Below are positions 36,800 to 48,598 of a stretch of DNA of 64,000 nucleotides, one piece after another (the stretch's first letter is position 1; each line of letters starts with the position of its first letter). The position numbers were made by a program, and so were the translations under genes. The notes below the pieces were generated by a model that did no database searches, was not told where the DNA came from, and saw only the letters and a program-made list of their open reading frames with translations. Where the stretch lies: NCBI GenBank assembly GCA_036971615.1, contig JAYKKR010000048.1:141149-205148 (forward strand). Reading direction: 5' to 3'. The stretch is from Amyloporia xantha. Taxonomy: Eukaryota; Basidiomycota; Agaricomycetes; Polyporales; Adustoporiaceae.

Positions 36800-39505
36800 T
36801 CAATACGCGACATACGCGACACAAAGAAGGGGAAGGCCCACGAAGAGCCCTGCCCAGAACACGACATTGCCGAGTAATTTGTTCCGCTTGATAGCTGGAA
36901 TGCGCCCAACAACGATCATGGGAATTTGGCTGAGCTGCAGCAGCAAGCGAGTGGGATTAGCTTGTCAAGGTACAGGCCAAGTACACATGCCTGACTTACC
37001 TGGAGAAAGAATAGGTACATGCTATTTGGTTTGATCAAGCTAATAGTCAGCCATTGCCCAACGAGCCTAAGAAAGAGACACTGACCGAATTTTCTTTGTG
37101 ACGATGGTCATGACGAGTTCGTGGGCGGCAGCGCTCAGCAGGAACGTGAAAAACATTGCACCATTGCGAGACAGCGCGAAGCTACTCATCGACGAGGCAT
37201 ATACGTGCCGTAACAAGAAAGTATGCACCGGTCGGTTCCATTTACGTGAGAACTCATCCCAGGACGTCGAGTTCCACTGGGAAAGTCACGAGGACCAAGT
37301 CAATGGAGTCGATCGCAGGAACGACGGTGGAAACGTACCCAGTCATCATAGAAGCGACGGTCAGCGAAGCTGGAATGATCACCGTAAACATCTAATGTGA
37401 CACCTGTCCAACTTTGCAGAACGACTTACTATGATAGCTCCGCAAAACCATTGCAAATGCATTCTATGCATAAGTAACAGGGTCAGACAGGGGTGAGACA
37501 GTTCACGTCTGATTAACGCACCGAAGATGAGGTAGAAGAGCAGCAGGAACGCGACCAAAAACGGTAATGACAGGTCCAAGAGGGAACGCCATACGGTCTG
37601 CTCTGGCGTCGGCGTGAGCGGAATGATAAAGCTTTCCGTAACAGTGTAAAGCAGTGCGAACGTCCCGAACGTCGCGACAGTCTTTTCAAACACGTATAGC
37701 GGTCGCATGCTGTAACATCCGCGGGCACTTTCAACGGCTGCGTCCGTAAACAGACAAAATCCAGTGCTCACACGTCGGTCCTCGGGTACTCCAACTCATA
37801 AACCAATGTCGGGATCGCCATGTACACCGCGAAGTTTCTCAAAGTGATGTTCTCCGGCCACCGAACCCTTTCTGGGCCTGTGCCCGTCAGCTCCACCTCC
37901 AAATCAGCATGCTCGCGCGCCAGGTCGGCGATCTTGGGACTCGGATGATGCGACAGGATCTGCGAAGGCGTATGTGGCGCAGGCGACGGCCCAGGAGGAG
38001 CAGGCGCTGACGGAATTAGACGCGTTCCCGTCGTGTTCACCTGCGTCGGTCGCTCGGGCGGGAATTCAGATGGAGTTGCCCCGGAACTCGCAGGGGGCAA
38101 TGTCGACGTCCCGATCACGTCCAGGTTGCCGGCTGCCACGAGCCGCTTGCGCAACGCTACACCGACGTGCGCATCGACATACGACGTCGTGGAGCCCTCC
38201 TGCGCGAGAGGCGTCCCGTTCGATGCCCCGTCGCCATGCGCCTGCTCTCTGCGCTCATCGTCTTCCGTGTGTGCCTTGCTCCCTTGCGCCACGGAAAACG
38301 CGTCCTCCCAGCCGCCCTCATCCGCCACCGCGCGCTGGAGCTGCTCGAACAGCTTCTTCGCCTGCTCGTTCACCCAGTGCAGCTGCCCATTTGTCGTCAC
38401 GTATGAGTGCATCTTCATGACCAGCACCAGCGAATGGAGTGTAAGGAAGCCCGACTGCACCCACGGCCAGTGGCGGTTAAATGTCCACTCGATCGCGGTG
38501 AAAAGTACGAACGTCTGCCAGAGATGTTGCAGCACGACTCCAGTCCAGTAGTATCGAATCCAGCCCTTCTGGATCGCTTTAGCGAAGAGCACGCACATCC
38601 CGGTGCTGAGAATGAGCACGCCGTCGGAGAGCGCGAGGGTGATCGCGTCCCGGGAGAACATTGAGAAGAAGGCGCCTTCTAGCGGATAGCCGTGCTCCTC
38701 GATGCTGCGAATATACGTGCGGAGCGCAAACACGAACATGGATATCCAGAATAGTGTGAAGAAACCCTGCAAAGGAACTTGTTAGACGCATGCGCACAAC
38801 AGACAAGACCTCGTTCATGAATATGCTGCATAAAATTGTGACCAATGTAAACGTCTATGGGTGCTGTTCGCTAGATGATGCAGACTGTCCGCGGCCCATA
38901 AGTAAGTTTAAATGAGGATACGCAACATGCTACCCGGGCAGTTGCACGAGTAGCCTGTTGCACATCTCACCGGAAACACGTCCGACTGCTCTCTGCGGCA
39001 TAATGCATGTAATAAAATAGGACTGCTTGTGTATGAGCGCCACAATACCGTCGTGAAACCGCAGTGAGAGCAGAGGACTCATCGAACAGACATATGTATG
39101 TGTTCTCAATGTCCTTGTTGGTCACACAGATTCGCGTCGATCGAAAACTGTCCTCCCGGTGGAAGGCCGGAAAAACATAGCCCGTTGTCTACCGTAAAAG
39201 ATACTTTCTGTACTCACTCGGAATTCATTGCTGCCCGATCTCTCGTTGCTGATATCAAAGTGGGACTTGCGAGGCGAGAAAGTGACCATAGTGCGTAGCT
39301 TGTTGGTCGTGGACGACCGGTAGGGTTTTGAGACATGAATAGTGCCCTCCGACGTCTGGAAATCGACGCTTCCGTTGCGTGAGAGTGCTGGTGCTGCGTC
39401 ATCCGGACCGCTGCCGAGATTAGACGACTTTGGAGAAGGACTACGTGCTATCAGAATCGCAAGGTTGGACCGACAGAATACTCACCTGGCTAAAGTTGAG
39501 GCCAT
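36800..39505 (-). CDS. ARE2: Sterol O-acyltransferase (ARE1/ARE2, MBOAT family)
   Basis: Esterifies ergosterol with acyl-CoA in the ER for storage in lipid droplets. Nine exons: 39505-39486, 39410-39218, 38766-37772, 37709-37522, 37463-37430, 37369-37339, 37276-37086, 37021-37000, 36934-36800; 602 aa, normal for fungal Are proteins. Landmarks: RKSHFDISNERSGSNEFR joined to GFFTLFWISMF, YELEYPRT, the acyl-CoA motif FYDDWWN (spread over two introns) with STSWDEF, and the catalytic His in LSAAAHELVM. Multiple membrane segments fit MBOAT topology. A 150-residue Pro/Ser-rich insertion lies in exon 3. Exons 1, 5, 6 and 8 are only 20-34 nt. Intron 2 (39217-38767) is 451 bp, far longer than the others. 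The start MASTLASGPDDAAP depends on the 20 nt first exon. Confidence 0.9.
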
Positions 39506-39802
39506 TGGGTGCCTCTGGAGGCTGTAGAGAAGATATCAGGGATGGTTGGAGGGAACGCTGCTGTGCAGTCCTATCGGCGCGCCCACAATTTATGACGAGC
39601 AGGTCGCTCCCAACGCGCCCAGATCACGTGGTCGAACGTAGGCACGCGGTATCGCCGCCGTAAACCTGTTCTGCTAACCGTGCCCGACCCTCCCGAATCC
39701 AGTTGCTTTCCCTCAAGTCCTCATCAAACGGTTCCGACTAAGTCGTAGGCCTTCTAGTGCTGACTGCAGCGGTCTTATCTCTCTCATCTACCAACCGCAA
39801 CT

Positions 39803-40381
39803 ATGTCGGGCACCATTATGCTTGTCCTGGCGACTTTAGCCATCCTACATGGTCAGTGTTCACGGACCGATATTCGGTAGTTTGAGTAAGCGTTATTGAC
39901 GCGCTCTTCAGCTGCTTTCTCTACCTATGAACGTAAGTGGTTTCCATGAGCTTCGCCCGGACTCGTTGCGCCTCGTCTCAGCTCGGTCTCATTCGGATTC
40001 GGCGGCGCAGACTTGTCATACCGGAAGGCACTAGGGAAGCCAGAAGAGTCGCTTCCACAGGACGTACGCAATTCCCGTATGTCCGAGTACGCCCGCGCTG
40101 ACCGGTGTTGATATTGCAGATTGTCATCGAAGCTCTTGTCGCGCTTGTTCTCGCCATCGTTGGTGCAACCATGCGCACCCCAGAGCTCAGAGAAGTCACA
40201 TGGCGCAGCGAGATGAAGCGTAGGTGTGTGTATCCAGCTTATACCTCGTTGTTTTATAATGTGTACTCATGGTGTCAACACCACAATGTGGGACAGATCG
40301 GCCGAAGAACAAGATTCCCGGATATCTTTCGCAACCTTCGTGCAGCGTGCAGGGATTCTCAGCACCTCGAAGTCTTCATGA
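39803..40381 (+). CDS. EMC5: ER membrane protein complex subunit 5 (EMC5)
   Basis: A subunit of the EMC insertase in the ER, also annotated as a membrane magnesium transporter in animals. Exons: 39803-39851, 39912-39932 (21 nt), 40011-40063, 40120-40223, 40297-40381; 103 aa. The first helix MLVLATLAILHAAFSTYEHL spans three exons. LGKPEESLPQD and the second helix IVIEALVALVLAIVGA follow, then LREVTWRSEMK and the C-terminal SRISFATFVQRAG, all matching EMC5. The last junction joins AAGCGTAG to ATCGG, giving MKRRSAEEQD. The gene is divergent from the sterol acyltransferase gene with about 300 bp between starts, so two ER membrane genes may share a promoter. Confidence 0.9.
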
Positions 40382-42641
40382 TTCACGACGTTCTCTGTAC
40401 CAGAATAATTTATGGATTGGGCATCTCGCTTTAACTGTGCTACTGCCACTTTCTCATTACTCATGTAACACGACAATCATGTCAGGGTACCAAGCCTGGA
40501 TGGAAAGCGAGAAGTCTGTTGCAAGACACAGCGTAGGAGTGGTCGAAATCCACCCAATTGATTGCGCTGCTGTCTAGCCTCAGGTCATGCTGCTTTCGTG
40601 GAAAGCAACGAAGAGTCCAGGCCCCAGTGCTATCGTGTTCCATATGTTTCAGCAGCCGACGTATTGAGCCCGGTACAACACTTGGGATGTACCATACTAC
40701 TATAATGCCAGCTGTGCCGACTACATGGGCTGTTTGGCTCCGACCGTATCAGACCAGGAAGAATTGATGCATTGGTTATTCTTTGTATGGAAAATGACTC
40801 GTGAGGGTTGTGTCTGCCCCTTGCCTAGTTTTCGGAGCGAAATTGACAGAAGCGCGTGTATCCCCACAGTCTGCCTCCTTGTCCCGCCTGCTTTCATTTA
40901 CCGCTTGCTCATATTGCCAAATCGCGCACAATAATAAATGCTACCTGAAAGGTGAAGTCATAGGGCCCGGAGTGGCCCAACGAAATATTACTCTAGCTCG
41001 ACTTCGGCATTTCTATGTCTCTTCGTTCATGGTCCTATGTCGGCACTGGATTCAACGCAGACGCGCGATTACAAATCCTTTCGCTGTTTTCTCATAAAAG
41101 AGCTCTGATTCAGCGCGGTAACTGGTGAGATGGGCCTCAAGATTCCGAACGGGGTCGGATCACCGATCTATCGATCATGCTTTGATCAAGGGACAGTACG
41201 TACTACGCTTGGGTTGAGGGTCTGGTCATTCCCCCGTCAATGATAACTTCGAGTCAGTAAGTAGCCTGGATCGGCTTTGCCTTGTTTCATACTTTTGCAG
41301 TGCCACTCGCTTGCTGGTCAAACTTCAACTGTCACTTCGCTCTAGCATGCTCTGCCGGGATCTTTGCGCGATTCCTACATCATGGGATTTGCACGACTTG
41401 GGTAAATTCCGTCAATCCGGCGTTCTCACAAATAATACTACAGTTCTCCCGTGCGTTTTAATTTGTTACAGCAAGCTAGCCAAGTCGAAGAGATTCGATC
41501 CCATGCCAGCAGGTATAATTCTACAACTCATGTTGAATTGTTTGCGTTGAGTCTACATCTATACCACTACAGGATTGTGGAACGTGTTAGTCTACCCAAA
41601 TCCGCAGACTGTATACCCAATGTTCTGTTGCTAGGTGCACGCTCATGCCAACCTTTACCTCCAGAAGTCCCGTTTACACGTGTAACAAGAAACAGATTTT
41701 CTGTCATTTATTCGAAGAATAACTGATCCTACTACGGCACAAAGTTGGCGGTTGAATCTCTGTCAAAGATTAATTTGTGGGCTTCACAACGTCACAGTAG
41801 TGCGTAGATCGATTTTTTCGTGACATGTTATGCAATGTCTAATCGGATAGAACTGCCTCTTCTTCTGAAGAACAATGTAATCGGAGCCTCTCTTGATGAC
41901 AAATACGCTTCCAGCCAGGTCAGCACTCATGAAACTCGAAATTTTGCGACTAGTGTAGACCTGCACGATCCATAGCAATGTAGAGTAATCATATGCATAT
42001 GTGAGTTGTCTTGAGTGTTCATAGTGATTCCGTGATCTTGATATCCGTTTGCAGTGTCTAAACAACTGCGGGTACGTAAATTACGGGTGTTCTTACGATC
42101 CTAGGCATCCACTTCTTGATGAAAGGTTTGGACTGTCTGTGCCCCACTTCCCACACCTTCCTTTCCGCGAAGGCGGAAGCGGGCTGCAGTCACCGCCGAA
42201 TCCATCGCGATCTTGTCAGTCGATGACAAAATCATGTGTTCCAGATCACTTCTCCTGGATTCCCTCTATATCTAGATTTGCACGAGCCTGGGTTATGGGC
42301 ACACAAGATTGAAGTTCGATCGAAAATATCGTCCTGTGTCATTGTTTGCGCCTAGTCGTGATCAAAGGGACCTTCCCATCCTCTCCGATCATAGCCGGAA
42401 CAAGCTCCCGCCTCGTCATAACTGATTTCCACGCTCGATAAGTAAATCGATTGACCTGCTATGCAGAGACGTCAGCTGACGGATCTTTCTCGCAGGAAGG
42501 ACGAAGACTGGTTTATCTGACATCTAGTTCACACACCCTCATGATCTCAAGGTATATTTGGCGTCCTGGTTTAAAAGGCCAAGTGGAGAATGCCAGCCAC
42601 TCCAATCCTCCTTTCAATCTCACGAGCTTTCTATACCAACC
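40382..42641. other. Longest gene-less stretch, about 2.3 kb
   Basis: ORFs of 60-100 codons occur on both strands (for example 40801-41097 and 41451-41726), but none has recognisable motifs or consistent splicing, and the sequence is AT-richer than genes. Its right end contains the promoter of the dienelactone hydrolase gene. No inverted repeat was noticed. Confidence 0.4.
42552..42558 (+). promoter_or_regulatory. Duplicated TATA element of dienelactone hydrolase copy 1
   Basis: AAGGTATATTTGGCG lies about 85 bp before the ATG. The same string recurs about 85 bp before the ATG of copy 2 (44041-44050), so the tandem duplication included the core promoter. Function is inferred from position. 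Confidence 0.5.
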
Positions 42642-43696
42642 ATGAGTCTTTGTAAACATTGTGTTTCTGGTGAGAAAGCTCTGTCGAACCGGATAGGCTC
42701 ATCGCTCACGTCCGGTCCACACAGGCGTCCGTCACGAAGGCACCACGGAAGGCGAGTGTTGTTCTTTCCCGTATCGCAATCAGAGCATGCATACTTATCG
42801 AGCCCTTCGACGACAGGAAAGCTCGAGGAGATCGGAGGTGTCGAGTGTTATATTGCCACTCCGTCTGTCGAATATCCCAAGGACAAAGTTCTCCTTTATC
42901 TCGTGGATATCTTCGGTGTTGAGCTGCCCAACCACCAGGTTGGTTTCATTGGTCCTCATTCTTGTGCGATTGTTCAAGCTTAGGACGATTTATTCCTGAA
43001 GCTCTTGGCGGATGACTATGCCCGTAACGGGTTCAAGGTGATCATTCCAGACATCCTGAACGGCGACCCTGCCCCTCCGGATGCTCTTGATCCGGGTTCG
43101 ACGTGGGACTTCATGGCGTGGTTGGGAAAGCACGGAATGGACACTGTCAAGCCTGTACTCGACAAAGTCATTCCAGCCCTCAAGGAGAGTGGCATCTCGA
43201 AGATCGGAGTACTTGGATTCTGCTACGGTGCGCGCCCCGCGTTCGATCTTGCATTCGAGAACGTCGTAGCCGTCACCGTGGTGTCGCACCCGAGTCTTCT
43301 GCAGGTTCCAGCGGACCTCGAGGTGAGCATCGCGCCCACTGTCTGCACAGAAAGCCTGATTAAACTCACTTCATCCTTGCAGAAATACCTTGCTCAGTCC
43401 AAGGCGCCGCTACTTATCAACACCTGTGAAATTGATCAGATGTTCCCGAAGGAGGCGCAGGCGGCGGCTGATGCGGTTCTGGGCGGTGGCAAGTTCGCAC
43501 CCGGATATGAAAGGACGTACTGGCCGGGCTGCGTCCACGGTTTCTCCATCCGCGGCGATTTGGTAAGTATTATCACTGAATTCGGATAGGCTCGTCTTAA
43601 TACTAAAATGAATTTCCTCAGAGTGATCCCCATGTCAAGGCTGGAAAAGAGGGTGTTTTCAAAGCCAGCGTCGAATTTCTCATCAAGCACCTGTAA
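42642..43696 (+). CDS. Dienelactone hydrolase family protein, copy 1 (intact)
   Basis: An alpha/beta hydrolase with a Cys nucleophile; bacterial relatives open dienelactones in aromatic catabolism, while the fungal substrate is unknown. Exons: 42642-42669, 42725-42751, 42817-42938, 43002-43322, 43383-43562, 43622-43696; 250 aa, the family norm. The N terminus MSLCKHCVSGVRHEG carries the CxxC usual in fungal members. The nucleophile is in LGFCYGAR (Cys about 133), with Asp in CEIDQMF (about 184) and His in CVHGFSIRGD (about 218), so the triad is complete. Intron 2 (42752-42816) begins GCGAGT, not GT, after GAAG; only this GC-AG splice keeps the frame. The gene heads a tandem pair with a decayed copy downstream. 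Confidence 0.9.
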
Positions 43697-44126
43697 TGAA
43701 TGGGCTTTGATACAACGACGCTCGGCGGATGAAGAGCTGTGATAGGACGTCGAATTGTATACGTGTGTAAATCAATTTTGTGTATCCCGATAACACGACG
43801 TGCTCGGTTCGACCTTCGAACCTTCGGAAAAATCGTCAAGATGACTATAGAGATGTCCAAGGGCTAATCGATACACAGCCGCTGTCCTAGGATATCGGCA
43901 CCGTCTTCGTTCTTGCATTTTACCCTGGGGCTCGATGTAGTCCTAGCCTGGGACCAGGGTGCTATGTTGTCAGTGTCATAGTGACCGCAGCTGAGGAATT
44001 GATGGTTCTCACAATGAGCGTGCGTGGTAGCATGATCCCAAGGTATATTTGGCGGTCTGGTATCAAGGCGAAGGTGCGAGTCTCCGTTTTTGCAAACCTC
44101 CATCTCACAAGCTGTCTATACTAACC
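43697..44126. other. Spacer between tandem dienelactone hydrolase copies
   Basis: 430 bp. The right third (about 44030-44126) is homologous to the promoter of copy 1. The rest shows no gene. Confidence 0.5.
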
Positions 44127-45174
44127 ATGAGCCTTTGTGAACAATGTGTCTCTGGTGAGGAAACCCGGTCGAGCCTGATAGGATCACTGCTGATGTCTGA
44201 TCTGCACAGGTGTGCGCCATGAGGGTATACCAGAAGGCGAGCCCTGTCTCTGCCTGTATTGCATTTGTAGCATGCACACTTACCTGCTACTCTACGACAG
44301 GGAAATTCGAAAAGATCGGGGATATCGAGTCTTATGTTACTACACCGTAGGTCGAGTACCCCAAGGATAAAGTCCTCCTTTACCTTCCCGATGTCTCCGG
44401 TATTGGGCTACCCAACGACCAGGTTGGTCCCATTTCTCCTCACCTCTTCAATGCTTATAACCATTCACGTTCGAAGCTCTTAGCGGATGACTACGCTCGG
44501 AACGGGTTCAAGGTGGTCATCCCAGACATCCTGAATAGCGACCCTACGCCCGCAGATGCTCTTGATCCAGGTTCTACATGGGACTTCAAGGTATGGTTGG
44601 GAAGACATGGCATGGACACTGTCAAGCCTGTACTCGACAAAGTCACTCCTACCCTCAAGGACGACGGTGTATCGAAGATCGGGGTGCTCGGATTCTGCTA
44701 CAGCGCACGTCCCGCGTTCAATCTCGCATTCGAGAAACGAATGTCATAGCCGTCACCGTGGTCTCGCACCCGAGTCTCCTGCAGGTTCCAGCGGACCTCG
44801 AGGTAAGTGTCGCGCCTAATGCCTGCATGTGAGCACCTGACTATTGTCACTTCGAAGAAATACCTTGCCCAGTCCAAAGCGCCGCTACTTATAAACAGCT
44901 GCGAAATTGACCACGTCTTCCCAAATGAAGCGCAGGCTGCGACAGATGCGATCCTGGGCGGTGGCAAGTTCGCACCTGGATATGAGAGGACGTACCGGCC
45001 GGGCTGCGTCCACGGCTTCTCCGTCCGCGGCGACATGGTAAGGATCATAATTAGATCTTGAAGCTTGAAGTCCCGTCTTGAAACAGCCCTTTCAGAGTGA
45101 TGTCAAAGTGAAGGCTGGAAAAGAGGGTGTTTTCAAAGCCAACGTAGAGTTTCCTCATCAAGCACTTGAGATAA
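44127..45174 (+). pseudogene. Dienelactone hydrolase copy 2, decayed tandem duplicate
   Basis: It aligns with copy 1 through all six exons, including the MSLCEQCVSG start, the GC-type donor (44237), YARNGFKVVIPDILNSDP, the nucleophile region (LGFCYSAR, Gly changed to Ser), KYLAQSKAPLLIN and the last exon. Lesions seen: an in-frame TAG in exon 3 at 44348-44350 where copy 1 has a sense codon; a five-base insertion at about 44734-44742 that turns FENVVAV into FEKRMS-stop; and an extra C at about 45153 that destroys the VEFLIKHL C terminus. Three independent breaks make this a real pseudogene rather than a sequencing artefact. Exon-intron boundaries are still mostly intact, so decay is fairly recent. 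Confidence 0.85.
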
Positions 45175-45648
45175 ATGAATCGGGTGTGATGTTGTTAAGG
45201 TCAAATTGGACACATGTAAATCAGCTCTATATATCTCCCGACAGACTCAGTCCAACCTTTGAAGTCGTCAAGATGACCATATATCATACAGTGATTTTCC
45301 AGAGTTCACTTCGGATAATGACTCTGACTCCGCTTAGTCACCGAGAATTAGTTGCTGAACTTCTCTGTCACTGACAGCATGTTAATATATATAGCTATAA
45401 TATGTTGTGTGCGAGTACTCATCCCACCTGGATATCGCAGGCTGGTCAGAATGATATCGGTTCATGGCAAAAGCTACCGAGGATGCGATATCATTTGAAT
45501 ATCGGACCCGCGCCATAGGCGATGACCAAGCTCCGAGGTGATGAGCCAGAGCCTCACACTGGCACTGCTCTCCCCAACCGCGATGATCACTAGACCTCTG
45601 GAAAATACCACGACAACTATACTCTACGAGACTTCATGAGCGACAGCG
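45175..45648. other. Intergenic region upstream of the APP1-like gene
   Basis: About 475 bp. No gene or repeat recognised. Confidence 0.4.
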
Positions 45649-48502
45649 ATGTCTGACGAAATGCCCTCCTGGAAGTCCCTGGCGAGCTCAGCCTCGCGGT
45701 CGATCAAAAGTTATGTATCTCAACGTGATCTCAAGCGACCATTTCCTGCCAGCCGAGAAGCCAGCGTAGACGGAACCTCGAAGAGGCAGACATGGGGTCA
45801 ATGGGCCGGTCAGAAACTGCGGCAAGCACAAGGGGAGACTGTCGGCACGGAGCAGCTCCTGCTCTTCCCAGGCTGGGCGACAAGAAGGTACAGGGGGCCC
45901 GCCCCTCACAATACAGGCGGTGAGTACATACATTTCGATGACTTTCATTTGGTATCCGATTTTGTATCCGCTGGCGGACGCAGTCCCATGCCGGACAATA
46001 CATGATCGCCTATTCTACGGTAAGCGGCGGTCAGCTCTGTGCAATGAAGCAAGCAATGAAGCAAGGGAGGCGCGAGCGGAAGTCGTTAGTGGTGAGCGCT
46101 AGCTACCGGGTTTCCGGACAGGTAGCTGACTGCATTTCCATGAGATGCGGCGAGAGGGATACCTTGTTCCGTGCACGAGCTGTCTCTGAGGTTGTCTAGG
46201 AACCATGGAAACATTCTGTGGCCACAAACAACGGTGGCGCCTGCACTGTAATGAGTGTATTCCCTCATTCCCAATACGCTTGCAACTGCAACAGAGACTG
46301 GGATAGATGTGGGTGGAGACATCCGAACGGGTCATTTGACGATCCACCCACATCTCTTCGTCGTGTGAGATGATAGTTCCGTGTCCCTTCAGTGGGTTCA
46401 AGATGTCGGGTTTGCCTCGTATGATTCTCGAAGTCACAGCGAGGCAATGAGACCAATATGTGCATGGGTATTGTGTCATGCAGACCGGCACGTTCCGTGC
46501 AATAGGATTGTACCTCTACTGCATCGGTTGCCATAGTTCATAGAGCTCACTGGTCTTAATCGCAGACGCCGTCTATGATATCGAGCTATTTGTCTCAGGT
46601 TTTGCCTCCAGGTCCAGTGGGCCGGGATTTGGCACACGTTCTGGGAGGGCATTCCTCAAGTTAGCCAAAAGTAAGCTGGTCTCACCATAGCGTTGTTCGT
46701 GCTCTCATCCATCCTTAGGCTTTGCTGCACTGCCGAAGCTCACAATACAATCGGCCGCAAGCACTGCAAATCGTGACTGGCTGTCGGATGCACAGCTGAG
46801 CACTGAAGATCTGAAATCTATGCGGTTACCACCTCCGCCGGATGAGATGGATGAGAACGCTGAACTCGAAGCGTTGGAAAGCCAGCTGCGTGATCTTGAT
46901 GTCAACTCCGAGAGTCCAACCTCCAATTGTAACGCGGAAACAGCGTCCATAGCGTCTTCGTATTCGGCTGCATCTACTGCCTCTTCATACTCCGGTGCGC
47001 GTCCGAATAGCCAGGGGACAAACAATCCTGCTGATCTACAAAAATGGCATTCAAATCTGGAGGCGCGTCTGCACCCCTTTTGGTCCTCTGCCCTCTCCGC
47101 TCGGACAGTTCGTGTCTCGGTCTTTGCCAGCGACCCTGCATCACACGAGTCGGATATTAATGCCACGAAGACGGGCGATCACTCGCGACGGCCCCTCTTC
47201 CAGCGCGACCTGGTGACTGTTGCCGACGGATCGTTCCAAGTCAAACTGCATGTCCGCTGGGAGAATCTGCGTGCTCATACAAAAGGAACACGAACCGCAC
47301 ACGATACATCAGTCCCGGAGTGCCAGCTCTTCGTTGTTGCCGAGTTGTTCCCACCGCCGGCACCTCGGACACCAAGTAGCCAAGGCCTATACCAGCAGTC
47401 GCCTCGACTCGTTCTTGAGCCCACGGCTATGTCTTCTATATCGATACCCCTCACGCAAGCTGCTATCCGCGTCATATCAGACGTAGACGATACAGTCAAA
47501 TTGTCCAGCGTTCTTAGCGGCGCACGGGCGGTGTTCCGTAACGTTTTCGTCAAAGACCTGAACGATGGCATTATACCGGGCATGGCAGAATGGTATTCAG
47601 AAATGTGGAAGCGCGGCGTGCGGTTTCACTACGTGGTGAGTAGCTCGTGACACTCGCATCTTCTGCTCCGCTGACATGTACGGTTTCAGTCAAATGCCCC
47701 GTTCGAGATACTACCCGTGCTCAAGGAATTCTTCCAGCTTTGTCAGCTTCCGCCGGGATCGCTGAAGCTGCGGTCGTATGGCGGTCGCTCGCTGTTCAGC
47801 GGGCTGCTCTCGGCCCCTGCTACTCGCAAACGCGGAGGAGTAGTGGAAATCCTAGACAACTTCCCGGATTCACAGTTCATCCTCATCGGCGATTCAGGTG
47901 AACAAGATTTAGAGCTCTATGCAAGCATCGCGAAGGAACGGCCTGCACAGGTACTGGCGGTTTTCATCAGGGATGTCAGTGGCGATACCGGCGCGCAACC
48001 CTTGGACGACCCCACAGGATCCAAGGTGCTCAGGTTGGATCGCGTTATTCCTCCTTCAGTATCCAGACGTTCTAGTACGAGAAGCAGTACTGCGCGTGGA
48101 CCTGTTGCGAGGTCCATGTCAGACAACAACGCTCCTGCAAAGTACGCAGTGAGACAAGCGAAGAGGATGAATTCGGACACAGCATTAGCCTCGGGCCTTC
48201 CCAAGACACCTGATAGTTATTTTCCTTCAACATCGCTCACAGACTCGCCTGTGACAGAGGACCCGGAAGAAATGTCGACGCAATCTTCACCTGGAATAAT
48301 ATCCGAACAGGACAGTTACGACGCATACTCAGGCTCTCGCCAATACATGTCGGAGGCGGAAAGAAGACGAAACGACCTACAAATGCGCGTCTGGCGAGCT
48401 CGACTAGAGATCCCAGAACATATTCCCTTGCTCGTTTTCAGACAGCCAAATGAATGCATGGAGAGTACGATTATACTGGACGGACTACTTCCCAGAGACT
48501 GA
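45649..48502 (+). CDS. APP1: APP1-like phosphatidate phosphatase (DUF2183)
   Basis: Yeast App1 is a Mg2+-dependent phosphatidate phosphatase that associates with cortical actin patches and endocytosis. Exons: 45649-45919, 46566-46670, 46719-47635, 47690-48502; 701 aa. The catalytic DxDxT is in RVISDVDDTVK (about residues 380-384). It is followed by GMAEWYSEMWKRGVRFHYV and, across the next intron, SNAPFEILPVLKEFF. IGDSGEQDLELYASIAKERP is the DUF2183 C-terminal block. The N terminus has the LLLFPGWATRRY motif found in App1 homologs. Long Ser-rich disordered regions lie before and after the catalytic domain. Intron 1 is 646 bp, roughly ten times the local norm, and contains a perfect 13 bp hairpin. 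The gene converges with SEC72, 96 bp apart. Confidence 0.88.
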
Positions 48503-48598
48503 AAATAATAATTTACTGTAAAGCACGAACTGTAAAGATCTTGAATCATGTCCACTATGTGCGGTACTTACTGTAGCACAGCAAGAAGAGCTAATATA

